IMG/VR virus record: IMGVR_UViG_3300024264_000007
Location: 62,001 to 126,000 of that record
Reading direction: 5' to 3' (one strand)
DNA: 64,000 nucleotides
From: a virus
Part shown: positions 1 through 7,863 of the stretch, one piece after another
Position numbering within the stretch: the first letter of the stretch is position 1
Layout of the letters: each line of letters opens with the position of its first letter
Translations under genes and position numbers: made by a program
Notes under the pieces: model-generated
Database searches by the model: none
What the model was told of the DNA's origin: nothing
The model's input: only the letters and a program-made list of their open reading frames with translations

Positions 1-143
1 CAAAACCTAAATGCCTTACATTCAACCTCTTCTTCGCCACAAGCCTTTTGCCTAGGGCAATCAAACTTTACGCAAGGTCCTTTACCGACCTGTTGTATGG
101 CGTCTTGAAATTTATCAATATTAATAGTACCTATCATTTCCAT
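1..143 (-). CDS. Partial Cys-rich hypothetical protein (N-terminus only)
   Basis: Reading from the ATG at 143 gives 47 residues before the window ends. They include four cysteines, at about positions 24, 29, 34 and 40 (GPC, FDC, KAC, VEC), spaced like a small metal-binding knuckle. The start overlaps the stop of the upstream metallopeptidase/VWA gene as TAATG, so the two are translationally coupled. The body lies outside the window, so no function is assigned. A metal-site protein downstream of a metallopeptidase-like gene fits a shared job, but that is inference. Confidence 0.6.
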   Translation of the reverse strand, partial: MEMIGTINIDKFQDAIQQVGKGPCVKFDCPRQKACGEEEVECKAFRF

Positions 144-2521
144 TATGCAATCTCCTTTATAAATTCGTTAGTTAGAAATCTTGATGTTGACTTGCCTTTC
201 TGATTTCTTTTGAAAGCGGCAGTCACTCTGTTTTTGTTTGCACCAATGAACTCTTCGCCAAGTTCATCTTCGCCTGTCGTAGCAAGATTAGATGCAGTGG
301 TCAAGAACAATTTGTTGTAACCCTTGGTGTCAACTACTACACCTGATTTTCTCATATCTCTCCACAACCCATCAACTTCTTCCCAAAAGTTTGGTATAAT
401 GTATTCACCCATTTGTTGAAAGTCTCTTTTCTTGGTGAAGACAAAGTAACCAGTCACGGTCACATTACAAGTTTCTGATAACCACTCTAAGATGTTTTGA
501 GTTTTCTCGAAGTCGTTTCTACCATATCTTGAATTAGTCGTGTAAAGGAAGTTCTTGTTGATGTATGGGTCAATGAAACTTCTCTCTCTCTGAGCAGACC
601 AGTAGTAATCATCGCCTGCCTGAGCCTTATAGTCAGCAGACTCAACTTCTGATTCTTCAAAGAAGTCACTTCTGAAACTGAACCCATCGGTGATGATTGT
701 TAGAATTGATTTCTCAATACCATACTGTCTGTTGAACTCTGGTAAGAATTTTCTCATAGCAACTAGGCATTCGTCAAGTGGTGTACCACCCAATCTATAA
801 TTTTCAGGACAGCAGTATCTTGAGAATCTTGCATCACCCCAATATGAACTACCTGATTCCCATTCTTGAATAGAACTGAATACTGAATTGTATTCTTCAA
901 CAAGTTTTATTCCCTTTGGTGAACCACCCCAGCAATCATGAAGTTCATTGTGCATGTACCCAACAAGGATACAAGATAAGTAATCTAGCATCTCTGAATA
1001 TTTTCTATTAGATATTTCGTTAGACATAATCTCAACAAGTTTTGCCTTGCCACTTGAGTAGTCAAGTCTGTCTTGTCTTACAATAGAATCTGAGAAGAGA
1101 TATACTCTGTAAGGAATGTTTACTTTTCTACAGAACTCTGAAAGTATAATTGATTGTTCTAACATGTCAGCAGCTTCGTTGTGAATAGAACCAGACCAGT
1201 CAAGTAAAACATTGACACCATGGTTCTTGCCATCTGGAATGTAAGTGACTCTTTTGAAGATATCATCTACAATCTGATACTTAGCAAGTCTATTCATATC
1301 AAGGTCACCACTAGTGCCTGTATATGCCTTTGCACTTCTATGTGCATTTTGTCTTAACTCAAACTCTTTTGCCATATGGGCAACAATCTTTTTGTTTTTG
1401 TTTTGAAGATGTTTTCTGTAATGTTTACCAAGAACTAAAGTATTACTTCTCTCGTTGACAGTTTCTTGTTTTCTCTCTTCAGTGTAGTATCTTGGGTCTT
1501 CTTTTATCAACTTGTCATAGTCAACACCAGCAAACCAACTCTGCCAATCAGATGTAATTTGTTTGTTGTCATAAATCATTGCATCTATATCAGTACTTTT
1601 GAATCTAGTTCTCAAATCAATATTAGTTTTGATGTTTGCCTTTTCGTCAACAAAATCATCTTCATTATTATGTGCATAGTGTTCAGTGATTGATTCTCTA
1701 GCGCCATCTAATTCATCATATTTGCCATCGAACTTGCCACCCTTGGCGCCAGATTCTACAAGAGTCTCTTCAACTTTATCACCCTCTTCTTCTATGTCGC
1801 CCTCAGCGTTTGATTTATCTTCTTCTTCTTCACTCTCTGGTTCATCATCTGACTCTTCACCACTCATTGGAGATGATTCAGTCTCGTCTTCTTCATCATC
1901 ATCTTCTGATTCAGGCATTTGCATCTTAGAAAGTTTTTCGTCTTCTTCATCTCTCTCTTCATTTTCTTTAGAGTATTCGTAGATTGAATTTGCACATTCG
2001 ACAACTTCTTCCCAAGTCTTACATGATTCTGCCATGTCTAAGAATTCTTGTTCGGTCTCATTTAGTTTGATGTTGACTCTAGAACCACACTTAGTAATAA
2101 GATTGATTTTGTCAATCAATGCAAGTTCTTGTAAGTTTCTGCCCTCGATGCCGAAGAAGTTTTTTTCCATAAGTTCATTGTATGCCTTAAAGAAAGAAGT
2201 TCTCAACCCTTGATACTTTTGTTTGATTGCCTTCTCGATTCTTACATCTTCAACAACATTAAGATAACCCTTAAGAGTTCTATTCTCAGTTAGTGTAGAG
2301 TGAAGTCCCTCGTAAGGAGTATTCAGTGCGTGGCCAACTTCGTGTCCCATGAACAAGTCATATAGTTCAGGAGAAATATCATCTTTGAAAGTAGGACAAG
2401 CAAGTACCCTATTCTTAACATCAAAGTATGCAGTCGGTATTTTTTTATGTACAATCGTAAGATTTTCTGTTGCCATTAATCTTGCGAGAGAGTCTTTTTG
2501 GTTTTTAAGTTTTTCTGTCAT
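143..2521 (-). CDS. HExxH metallopeptidase-like protein with C-terminal von Willebrand A domain (CobT-like)
   Basis: The 792-aa protein has three parts. The N-terminal domain carries HEVGH (residues 60-64) and, about 25 residues later, VVEDVRIE, the pair of motifs seen in peptidase-like domains of CobT/VWA proteins. A very acidic linker fills about 190-255. The C-terminal VWA domain has a MIDAS DWSGS at 441-445 and later GGTPLDE and ITDG segments that complete the metal site. Proteins of this design usually partner a MoxR/CobS-type AAA+ ATPase in metal insertion or complex remodelling, and marine T4-like phages often carry cobS. No such ATPase lies in this window. The start follows AGGAT, just after a terminator. 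The substrate is unknown; domain calls are firm, the role is inferred. Confidence 0.8.
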   Translation of the reverse strand: MTEKLKNQKDSLARLMATENLTIVHKKIPTAYFDVKNRVLACPTFKDDISPELYDLFMGHEVGHALNTPYEGLHSTLTENRTLKGYLNVVEDVRIEKAIKQKYQGLRTSFFKAYNELMEKNFFGIEGRNLQELALIDKINLITKCGSRVNIKLNETEQEFLDMAESCKTWEEVVECANSIYEYSKENEERDEEDEKLSKMQMPESEDDDEEDETESSPMSGEESDDEPESEEEEDKSNAEGDIEEEGDKVEETLVESGAKGGKFDGKYDELDGARESITEHYAHNNEDDFVDEKANIKTNIDLRTRFKSTDIDAMIYDNKQITSDWQSWFAGVDYDKLIKEDPRYYTEERKQETVNERSNTLVLGKHYRKHLQNKNKKIVAHMAKEFELRQNAHRSAKAYTGTSGDLDMNRLAKYQIVDDIFKRVTYIPDGKNHGVNVLLDWSGSIHNEAADMLEQSIILSEFCRKVNIPYRVYLFSDSIVRQDRLDYSSGKAKLVEIMSNEISNRKYSEMLDYLSCILVGYMHNELHDCWGGSPKGIKLVEEYNSVFSSIQEWESGSSYWGDARFSRYCCPENYRLGGTPLDECLVAMRKFLPEFNRQYGIEKSILTIITDGFSFRSDFFEESEVESADYKAQAGDDYYWSAQRERSFIDPYINKNFLYTTNSRYGRNDFEKTQNILEWLSETCNVTVTGYFVFTKKRDFQQMGEYIIPNFWEEVDGLWRDMRKSGVVVDTKGYNKLFLTTASNLATTGEDELGEEFIGANKNRVTAAFKRNQKGKSTSRFLTNEFIKEIA

Positions 2522-2535
2522 GTTTATATCCTATC

Positions 2536-2562
2536 AAAAAGTGAGGGTCATTGTCAACCCTC
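2536..2562 (-). terminator. Intrinsic terminator overlapping a stop codon
   Basis: On the minus strand GAGGGT pairs with ACCCTC (stem 2543-2562, 8-nt loop), followed by ACTTTTTG. The TGA stop of the coiled-coil gene lies within the hairpin. The loop region also spells TTGACA, with TAGGAT 18 nt further on, so promoter activity for the next gene is possible. A near-copy lies at 2783-2809. Confidence 0.65.
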
Positions 2563-2748
2563 GAGCGAATTGACCATCGATTCAATATTACTTACTTCAG
2601 ATGATATAGAACCTATATCTGATTCTAATGAACTTATACTTGATGATAAACTATCTAAATTAGATTCTAGTTGACTTAGCTGGCTCGCCAGTTCATCTCC
2701 TATTTCTATGAGTTTATTCATGATTTGTGTTTCTGTTGGGTGTCCCAT
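2554..2748 (-). CDS. Small coiled-coil protein
   Basis: This 64-aa protein is almost entirely a heptad array: Leu/Ile recur every 3-4 residues from about residue 10 to 62, separated by Ser, Glu and Asp. That predicts a short, acidic, oligomeric coiled coil with no signal peptide or membrane segment. A strong AAGGAG lies 7 nt before the ATG, supporting expression. It sits between an oxygenase gene and the metallopeptidase/VWA gene, with terminator-like hairpins on both sides, so it may be its own transcription unit. I do not recognise a family. An adaptor or oligomerisation partner is possible but unsupported. Confidence 0.6.
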   Translation of the reverse strand: MGHPTETQIMNKLIEIGDELASQLSQLESNLDSLSSSISSLESDIGSISSEVSNIESMVNSLEG

Positions 2749-2782
2749 TTCTTCTCCTTTTTTGATTCAGGAGTAGGATAAC

Positions 2783-2809
2783 AAAAAGTTAGGGTCGCTG
2801 TCAACCCCT
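2783..2809 (-). terminator. Intrinsic terminator overlapping a stop codon (second copy)
   Basis: GGGGT/ACCCT (one G-U pair) forms the stem, with loop TGACAGCG, followed by AACTTTTTG. The TAG stop of the upstream oxygenase gene abuts the stem. The sequence is nearly identical to the element at 2536-2562, including TTGACA in the loop region and TATCCT 18 nt downstream, so it may also act as a promoter for the coiled-coil gene. Confidence 0.6.
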
Positions 2810-3443
2810 AGGTATTTCGAATAGTGTCTTCGTTTAGATTTAGGTCATCGACTGGATATATAGGCATGGCTCTATCGATGTCTGTGGTGAACCACATTGA
2901 GATTGTATGTCGTGGGTGTCTTCTAACCTTTTGAACACCATGTGGTATGTAAATACCTTGAAACAAAAGACCAGAACCTGTTTCAGGTTCATAGATTTCG
3001 CCATCTGGAATATAGGTTCTACCACCTCTAAAATTATCATTGAGATAAAGAATACAAGTCCATTCTCTAGCAGGTTTGTCTTCGTGTGTTCCGGCGTTCA
3101 TCTGTTGATTTGAGTATGTGTCTAAATGTGGTTCTTGAACACCACCTATTGGCCATTCATTAAGACCCACCATTTCAGGAAATACAACTTGGTCTGATAT
3201 CTTTCTTATTTCGCCTACAAGATTGACCATAACTTCGGCCATACATTTTCTGATATAATTATTCTTAATATGCATAAGTCTGATACCTGTGTAATCAGAC
3301 CCATCACCAATTGCTGTTAAGTGTTTATGACTCTTGTGAAACTCTATCATCTCTTGACACTGTTGTGGTGTCAATAGATTCTGAATCATCTTTGGTGGAT
3401 TGCATTCCTTGGAAGTATCTTGCCAGTGCAATTCTTCTTTCAT
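2808..3443 (-). CDS. 2OG-Fe(II) oxygenase (prolyl-4-hydroxylase-like)
   Basis: The 211-aa protein has the iron-binding triad of the 2-oxoglutarate/Fe(II) dioxygenases: H106-x-D108 (HLD) and distal H168 (YIPHGV), with R178 as the likely 2OG-binding basic residue before an ISMWF strand. It should hydroxylate a protein or small-molecule side chain using 2OG and O2; the substrate is unknown. The start at 3443 has AGAGG upstream but lies 119 nt inside the deformylase gene. An internal ATG at 3389 would shorten the overlap to 65 nt but lacks a Shine-Dalgarno. It is one of five oxygenases of this superfamily in the window, all divergent from each other. Confidence 0.85.
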   Translation of the reverse strand: MKEELHWQDTSKECNPPKMIQNLLTPQQCQEMIEFHKSHKHLTAIGDGSDYTGIRLMHIKNNYIRKCMAEVMVNLVGEIRKISDQVVFPEMVGLNEWPIGGVQEPHLDTYSNQQMNAGTHEDKPAREWTCILYLNDNFRGGRTYIPDGEIYEPETGSGLLFQGIYIPHGVQKVRRHPRHTISMWFTTDIDRAMPIYPVDDLNLNEDTIRNT

Positions 3444-3960
3444 ACTCTAACCTCTTCTTTCTTTCTTTTACTCTTGCCTTTTGGGCTCTTTCAAGTTTTA
3501 ATCTAGATGCTCTCTGTAAAAACAGTATACCGTTCAGGTGGTCAATTTCGTGTTGCACACATCTTGCACCTATGCCTTCTAGTACAGCACTTTTCTCTTC
3601 ACCTGTTTCATCTTGATATGTAAATTCGATTGTCTTAGACCTTTTAATCATTAAGAATAAATCTGGAAAGGATAGACAACCCTCTTTCATTAAATCTGTT
3701 TCTTGAGATACTCTAGTCAACTTAGGGTTGAAATAAGGAAGAACTTTAGACTCTTCGTCACCCTCGTGCATAGTTCTCATAACAAATAATCTATATGGTA
3801 AACCAACTTGATTTGCCGATAGACCTAAACCCCCAAATTTGTCCATTGCCTCTGCCAGGTTCTTGGCAATTTCAATTGGGTCTTCTGGTGGATTTTCAAA
3901 GTCAAACTCCGGAGGTGGAGTTCTTAATACTTGTGATGCTTCTTCTATTAATTGATACAT
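3325..3960 (-). CDS. def: Peptide deformylase
   Basis: All three deformylase motifs are present: GLSANQ (46-51), EGCLSFP (93-99, with metal ligand Cys95) and QHEIDH (136-141, with His137/His141 and catalytic Glu138). The enzyme removes the formyl group from nascent N-terminal Met. Phage versions are thought to keep processing going on newly made proteins during infection. After the catalytic core (about 150 residues) there is a basic tail of about 60 residues, unusual for a compact phage deformylase, and its coding region overlaps the next gene by 119 nt. A late-promoter box ends 5 nt before the ATG, so the mRNA may be leaderless. The gene follows gp46 directly. Confidence 0.95.
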   Translation of the reverse strand: MYQLIEEASQVLRTPPPEFDFENPPEDPIEIAKNLAEAMDKFGGLGLSANQVGLPYRLFVMRTMHEGDEESKVLPYFNPKLTRVSQETDLMKEGCLSFPDLFLMIKRSKTIEFTYQDETGEEKSAVLEGIGARCVQHEIDHLNGILFLQRASRLKLERAQKARVKERKKRLEYERRIALARYFQGMQSTKDDSESIDTTTVSRDDRVSQES

Positions 3961-3965
3961 AGTTT

Positions 3966-3973
3966 TATTTATG
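3966..3973 (-). promoter_or_regulatory. Late promoter box CATAAATA, 5 nt before def
   Basis: The minus strand reads CATAAATA-AAACT-ATG. The box overlaps the gp46 stop codon. With T4 late-promoter spacing, transcription would begin at or next to the A of the deformylase ATG. Confidence 0.55.
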
Positions 3974-5687
3974 AAATTGCGATACGGCTGAAGTTCTTGT
4001 GTTTCTCAAATCGAACCACTTCTTCAAACTTATCATATAGTTGGTCTCCTTTATGGGAGATAATAAATGCATTTGTCTTCTCATTCAGTGAGTTCAGTAA
4101 TTTTAAGAAATCATCTGTACCTTGTGAATCTAAAGAAGAATCAAACACCTCGTCTAGTATAAGTATGTTGGTGTTTACTGAGTTTTTGATTCTTGCGACT
4201 GCTCTCCATGTGAACAACAACGAAAGGTCAATTCTCATCTTCTCTCCTTGTGAGAAGTTATCATACTTAAATATATCTCTAAATCTGGACTTGATTGTTT
4301 CTTCGAATGATTCATTCAATTCAAATCCAACATAGAATTCTAAATTTGCAAGATACTTGTTAATCATCTTGTTCATGACTGGTACATACTGTTTGATGAT
4401 TCTCTGTCTTACACCTTGGTCTCTTAATAGAGTTGTTGCAAGGTCAAAGTAATGTTGTCTATCTGTTAAACTTTCTTTCTTAGTGTGTAATTTATCTAAA
4501 TCATCTTCAGCACTTGTAAGTCTATCACTTACACCAGAGTCAGCATTAATCTCACTTTGTAAGTCTTTTACTTCGCTATTGAGTTTTTCTACATATTTCT
4601 GATTAGATAAAACTTCTGTTTGGTGTAAACCAATCTTTCTCTGAATTTCTTCTATTTCTCCGATGACGGTTTGTATTTCCGCCATTCTATTTCTGGATGC
4701 TTCGATGGTTTCTCCAATTGAAAGAACTGCCGTCTTGAGCTCTGCAACCTTATCTGATTTTTCTTTAATGCATTTCGTCTTGTGGTCTTCATCTAATCCT
4801 TGTTTACATACTGGACAATCATCGTTGTTTTGATAGAACTCAATTTCTTTAAGTGCCTTCTTCTGAGAATCTTCAAGTCTCTTCTCTAAATCTAATGCTT
4901 TTTTGAGTCTATCGCCTTGTGGGTCTCTATCTGATATAGACCTTTGTTTATCTTTTACTTCGTCTTGTTTTACACCAATACTTTTCATAACAGAAGTTAT
5001 GTTATTCTGAGTTTCTTGTATTGTATTTTCATACTTCGCAATCTTCTTGTCACGATTCTTTTGTAGTAGACTCATCTGTTCATTAAGACCACTAATTCTT
5101 TCTTCTAGTAATTCTGTTTCGTGTTTAGTTTCTCTGACATCTATATTGTGTTGGGTGACTTTCTTCTTAAGTATATCTTGCATGGTAGAAAAGATACTTA
5201 TATCCAGTAAGTCTTCTACTAGTCTTCTTCTTTCTACTGACTTTAATTGCATAAAGGGAGTAAAGTTAGCAGAACCCAATACTGCAACTTGAGTAAATGA
5301 ACGAAAGGACATTTTAAGAATGTTCTTCTCTAAGTGTTCTTGATAATCTCTAACTGTTGCATCTTGATTGAGCATTGTACCGTTGACATATAACTCAAAC
5401 TTATTTGGTTTAGCACCTCTTATAACTTTGTATGATTTTCTACCAACTGTAAATTCTATCTCTACTACTAGGTCTTTTTGGTTGATAGAGTTTACCAATA
5501 AGTCTTTTTTAAGATTACGAAAACCTTTACCATACAATACAAAACACAATGCATCTAACAGTGTGGACTTGCCTGCACCATTATCTCCAACTATTAATGT
5601 TGTCTGCGACCTGTCTAGGTCGAAACTAGTAAATGTGTTTCCAGACGATAACAAGTTCTTGTATCGTATTTTGCTAAAATTAATCAT
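3969..5687 (-). CDS. 46: Recombination endonuclease ATPase subunit gp46 (Rad50/SbcC-like)
   Basis: This 572-aa SMC-like ATPase has Walker A GDNGAGKS (34-41), a coiled coil from about 180 to 400 interrupted by a zinc hook CPVC (291-294), the ABC signature SQGEKMR and a Walker B ILILDE near the C-terminus. With gp47 it forms the Mre11-Rad50-type nuclease that resects double-strand ends for recombination-dependent replication and degrades host DNA. Its ATG overlaps the gp47 stop (ATGA), as expected for a stoichiometric complex. Length matches T4 gp46 (about 560 aa). Confidence 0.96.
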   Translation of the reverse strand: MINFSKIRYKNLLSSGNTFTSFDLDRSQTTLIVGDNGAGKSTLLDALCFVLYGKGFRNLKKDLLVNSINQKDLVVEIEFTVGRKSYKVIRGAKPNKFELYVNGTMLNQDATVRDYQEHLEKNILKMSFRSFTQVAVLGSANFTPFMQLKSVERRRLVEDLLDISIFSTMQDILKKKVTQHNIDVRETKHETELLEERISGLNEQMSLLQKNRDKKIAKYENTIQETQNNITSVMKSIGVKQDEVKDKQRSISDRDPQGDRLKKALDLEKRLEDSQKKALKEIEFYQNNDDCPVCKQGLDEDHKTKCIKEKSDKVAELKTAVLSIGETIEASRNRMAEIQTVIGEIEEIQRKIGLHQTEVLSNQKYVEKLNSEVKDLQSEINADSGVSDRLTSAEDDLDKLHTKKESLTDRQHYFDLATTLLRDQGVRQRIIKQYVPVMNKMINKYLANLEFYVGFELNESFEETIKSRFRDIFKYDNFSQGEKMRIDLSLLFTWRAVARIKNSVNTNILILDEVFDSSLDSQGTDDFLKLLNSLNEKTNAFIISHKGDQLYDKFEEVVRFEKHKNFSRIAIS

Positions 5688-6751
5688 AGGTAATTATGTT
5701 CTTCAAGTGCTTCATTATACAACGAAGTCATCAATTCGAGAAGTGGTTTTTTCTGACCTTGTATTTCCAGACCGTCTACATACTTCTCTAATATTGTAAG
5801 AGTGTCTTCTACACCCTCAATGTCATCATCGTCCATTAAGTCCATATGTTTGTGGTCATCTACAACTACAACATGCAAAGGATTAGCAGAATGTAATTTA
5901 TCGACCATCGAATCGAACCAGTATGGATTGTCTTTGTTTACTACGATAACTTTACAGAATTTACCTGTGTACTTTGAATAATCTTTATTACTGATTGTCT
6001 CAAATGTTTCTTTACTATCATCGTAAAATACTTTCTCAAACATAGTCAAAGGATTATGAACTGGCATCATCTCTCTTGTCTCAGTGTCAAAGATATGAAA
6101 GTATTTGTTATCTCCATAATCTGACCATGTAAATTCCATTTGAGAACCTAGATACTTGATGTTCTTAACTTCAGACTTTTGATGAAAGTGACCACTATAA
6201 ACTTTGTCAAATCGTTTTAGATATGTGTGGTCTAGACCATGTTGACATGTCATGCCTGGCATCATCAATGCACCTTCAATTTCAAAGTGACCCATACATG
6301 TATCTGCATTTGCACTGAGTAGAAAATCTATACTATCAGCATAGTTCTCATTATTAATCCAAGGAACAAGTGCGAGATTAACTCCGTCAAATTCTTTTAC
6401 AATGGGATGATGTATAATATTAATCGAATCACTTTCGAATAGTAATAACTCTGGTGCATTTACTTCATTCGTATTCTTATAGTAGACATCATGATTACCC
6501 AATATCAAATCCATAGAGATGCCTCTTTCTAGCATTGGTTTGATGAAGTGGTCTCTATTTGCTTTTAGAGAGGCGAAGTTTACAAACTTTCTTCTGTCGA
6601 AGTAATCGCCCAAGTGTAATATGTGTTTGATGTCGTGTTCATCTAAGTATGGGAAGAATACTTCCTCATAAAATCTGCCTTGATATTTGGACATCTCCAA
6701 CATATCGCCACGAACACCAGCATGTGTGTCGTTAAGAATCGCTATTTTCAT
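5684..6751 (-). CDS. 47: Recombination endonuclease nuclease subunit gp47 (Mre11/SbcD-like)
   Basis: The 355-aa protein has the calcineurin-like phosphoesterase motifs in order: NDTHAG (D8, H10), GDYFDRR, GNHD, and GHFE and GHFHQ. These bind two metal ions for 3'-5' exonuclease and endonuclease activity. It partners gp46. The gene overlaps gp46 downstream and the sigma gene gp55 upstream, each by 4 nt, so the three are one translationally coupled unit. Confidence 0.96.
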   Translation of the reverse strand: MKIAILNDTHAGVRGDMLEMSKYQGRFYEEVFFPYLDEHDIKHILHLGDYFDRRKFVNFASLKANRDHFIKPMLERGISMDLILGNHDVYYKNTNEVNAPELLLFESDSINIIHHPIVKEFDGVNLALVPWINNENYADSIDFLLSANADTCMGHFEIEGALMMPGMTCQHGLDHTYLKRFDKVYSGHFHQKSEVKNIKYLGSQMEFTWSDYGDNKYFHIFDTETREMMPVHNPLTMFEKVFYDDSKETFETISNKDYSKYTGKFCKVIVVNKDNPYWFDSMVDKLHSANPLHVVVVDDHKHMDLMDDDDIEGVEDTLTILEKYVDGLEIQGQKKPLLELMTSLYNEALEEHNYL

Positions 6752-7290
6752 TCAGTAAATTTATCCAGACCTTTTTCTTTCTTTGTTTTTTCTCTTTTGG
6801 TTTTTCGTGGTTGATACTCAACATGATTCATGTTGTCTTGCATCCACTCTACATTGGTATTGACCATTCCAGTTGTATCGCCGTCTATGGAATCCAGTGT
6901 TTCTTGTGTTATGTCTGATATGACTTGTTGCTTAATGTAAACTTGTTTCTTTTCTTTCTGAATTCTTCTTAAGAAAGCATAATAACAAATTTGCGTTATA
7001 TAAGCAAAAGCATTGTTTGATTTTTCTACATTGAAGTTTTTGATATATTGTATGCAATTCTCTATACCATCACATATCATTTCATCTCTGTAAGTGTAGT
7101 TTATGAAGTTTGGTCTTGTAGATAGTCGAGTAGCAATCTTATAGATGCACTCTCCTATGTAGTTAGACATTTGCGGAGGTGTTTTACCTTCTGCCTGGGC
7201 GAGCTTTACTTTCTCGTTAAACTCGGCGACTGCGGCTGTGAACTCTTTGTTATTAACATAGTGTTCTTGTTGTTTTGCGTTTTTTGCCAT
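6748..7290 (-). CDS. 55: Late-transcription sigma factor gp55
   Basis: The 180-aa protein resembles T4 gp55, the small sigma-70-family protein that directs host RNA polymerase to TATAAATA boxes. The recognisable block is about residues 45-120: an aromatic segment (NYTYRDEM) followed by a helix-rich stretch containing AFAYITQICYYAFLRRI, the region-2-like core. The tail is Lys/Arg-rich. The 18 late-type boxes in the window are its expected targets. It overlaps gp47 by 4 nt. There is no clear Shine-Dalgarno; a TATAAT lies at 7300-7305, and an AT palindrome further upstream. Confidence 0.92.
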   Translation of the reverse strand: MAKNAKQQEHYVNNKEFTAAVAEFNEKVKLAQAEGKTPPQMSNYIGECIYKIATRLSTRPNFINYTYRDEMICDGIENCIQYIKNFNVEKSNNAFAYITQICYYAFLRRIQKEKKQVYIKQQVISDITQETLDSIDGDTTGMVNTNVEWMQDNMNHVEYQPRKTKREKTKKEKGLDKFTE

Positions 7291-7299
7291 GATGTACTT

Positions 7300-7305
7300 A
7301 TTATA
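7300..7305 (-). promoter_or_regulatory. Possible -10 element upstream of gp55
   Basis: A perfect TATAAT lies 9 nt upstream of the gp55 ATG. No convincing -35 hexamer sits 16-18 nt further up, so an activator would be needed if this is a middle promoter. The resulting leader would be very short. Confidence 0.3.
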
Positions 7306-7343
7306 CTAGGTTAGTTGTTGTAAGGATAGTGGTTTTTTAAGTT

Positions 7344-7362
7344 AATTAATTTTAAATTAATT
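7344..7362. repeat. Perfect AT palindrome upstream of gp55
   Basis: AATTAATTT and AAATTAATT form a perfect 19-bp palindrome around one central base, about 55 bp upstream of the gp55 start. It lies in the longest non-coding stretch of this region (7291-7405). It may be an operator, or chance in AT-rich DNA. Confidence 0.35.
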
Positions 7363-7405
7363 TCAAAACCCCCTTGTGGGAATCAGGAATAGTATGTTAA
7401 GATAA

Positions 7406-7534
7406 CTATGTCGCCAGGGTCAGGATCCATATAAGAAACAATCCAGGTATAACAGTAAAGATACTCCCTACCAATATTGCAATTATTAATACATTTAGAT
7501 AGGTTACAACAAACTCATCTTCTTCTTTTCCCAT
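7406..7534 (-). CDS. Tiny single-pass membrane protein (42 aa)
   Basis: The 42-residue frame starts MGKEEDEF and then contains an almost continuous hydrophobic segment of about 28 residues ending in WILTLAT. This predicts one long membrane helix with an acidic N-terminus. It is the last of four consecutive tiny membrane-protein genes downstream of a late-type box. An AGGG lies very close to the ATG, so the ribosome-binding site is weak. No family is recognised; a holin, antiholin or membrane modulator is possible from size and context only. Confidence 0.5.
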   Translation of the reverse strand: MGKEEDEFVVTYLNVLIIAILVGSIFTVIPGLFLIWILTLAT

Positions 7535-7559
7535 CCCTAGTAAAAGTTTAAGAATTGTT

Positions 7560-7766
7560 CTAAAATACGATACTATTGACATAAAACATAACTAACATCA
7601 TTCCAAATACGACTATCTGTATGACGGCGGGTATGACTACGAAAAGTTTCATAACATCAAAATCCCCTTTCATAAAGAAATCATCTTCATGCCACTTCTG
7701 AACTTCTTCAGGAGTTGCATCTCTATTTTTATTTAGTGCGAGTGGAAGTTGGTGTTGATAACTCAT
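7560..7766 (-). CDS. Small membrane protein (68 aa)
   Basis: The N-terminal 40 residues are soluble and charged (NKNRDATPEEVQKWHEDDF). Residues about 40-66 form one hydrophobic transmembrane helix ending in NSIVF. The ATG overlaps the stop of the upstream 32-aa gene (ATGA), showing translational coupling. It is the third member of the four-gene membrane cassette. No family is recognised. Its layout, with a cytoplasmic head and a C-terminal anchor, differs from its neighbours. Confidence 0.6.
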   Translation of the reverse strand: MSYQHQLPLALNKNRDATPEEVQKWHEDDFFMKGDFDVMKLFVVIPAVIQIVVFGMMLVMFYVNSIVF

Positions 7767-7861
7767 TGTGGTACTAGTGATACGATTGATATAATAAAGA
7801 CCAACAGAAGTGTTGCCACCTCTGTTGCGTCCTTAAGTTTTTCTGTGGTTCTCTTTGACAT
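7763..7861 (-). CDS. Tiny membrane protein (32 aa)
   Basis: The 32-codon frame has a basic start (MSKRTTEKLKD) and a hydrophobic stretch LLLVFIISIVSLV before the stop, so it predicts one short membrane helix. It starts 2 nt after the stop of the 53-aa gene and its own stop overlaps the next ATG (ATGA). This tight packing is the main support for it being a real gene. Function unknown. Confidence 0.5.
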   Translation of the reverse strand: MSKRTTEKLKDATEVATLLLVFIISIVSLVPQ

Positions 7862-7863
7862 TC

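Noticed and set aside
1686-1982. Plus-strand open frames rich in Ser (for example here and at 14055-14273)
   Set aside because: They are antisense to Glu/Asp-rich segments of real minus-strand genes; codon complementarity (GAA/GAT to TTC/ATC) explains the Ser runs.
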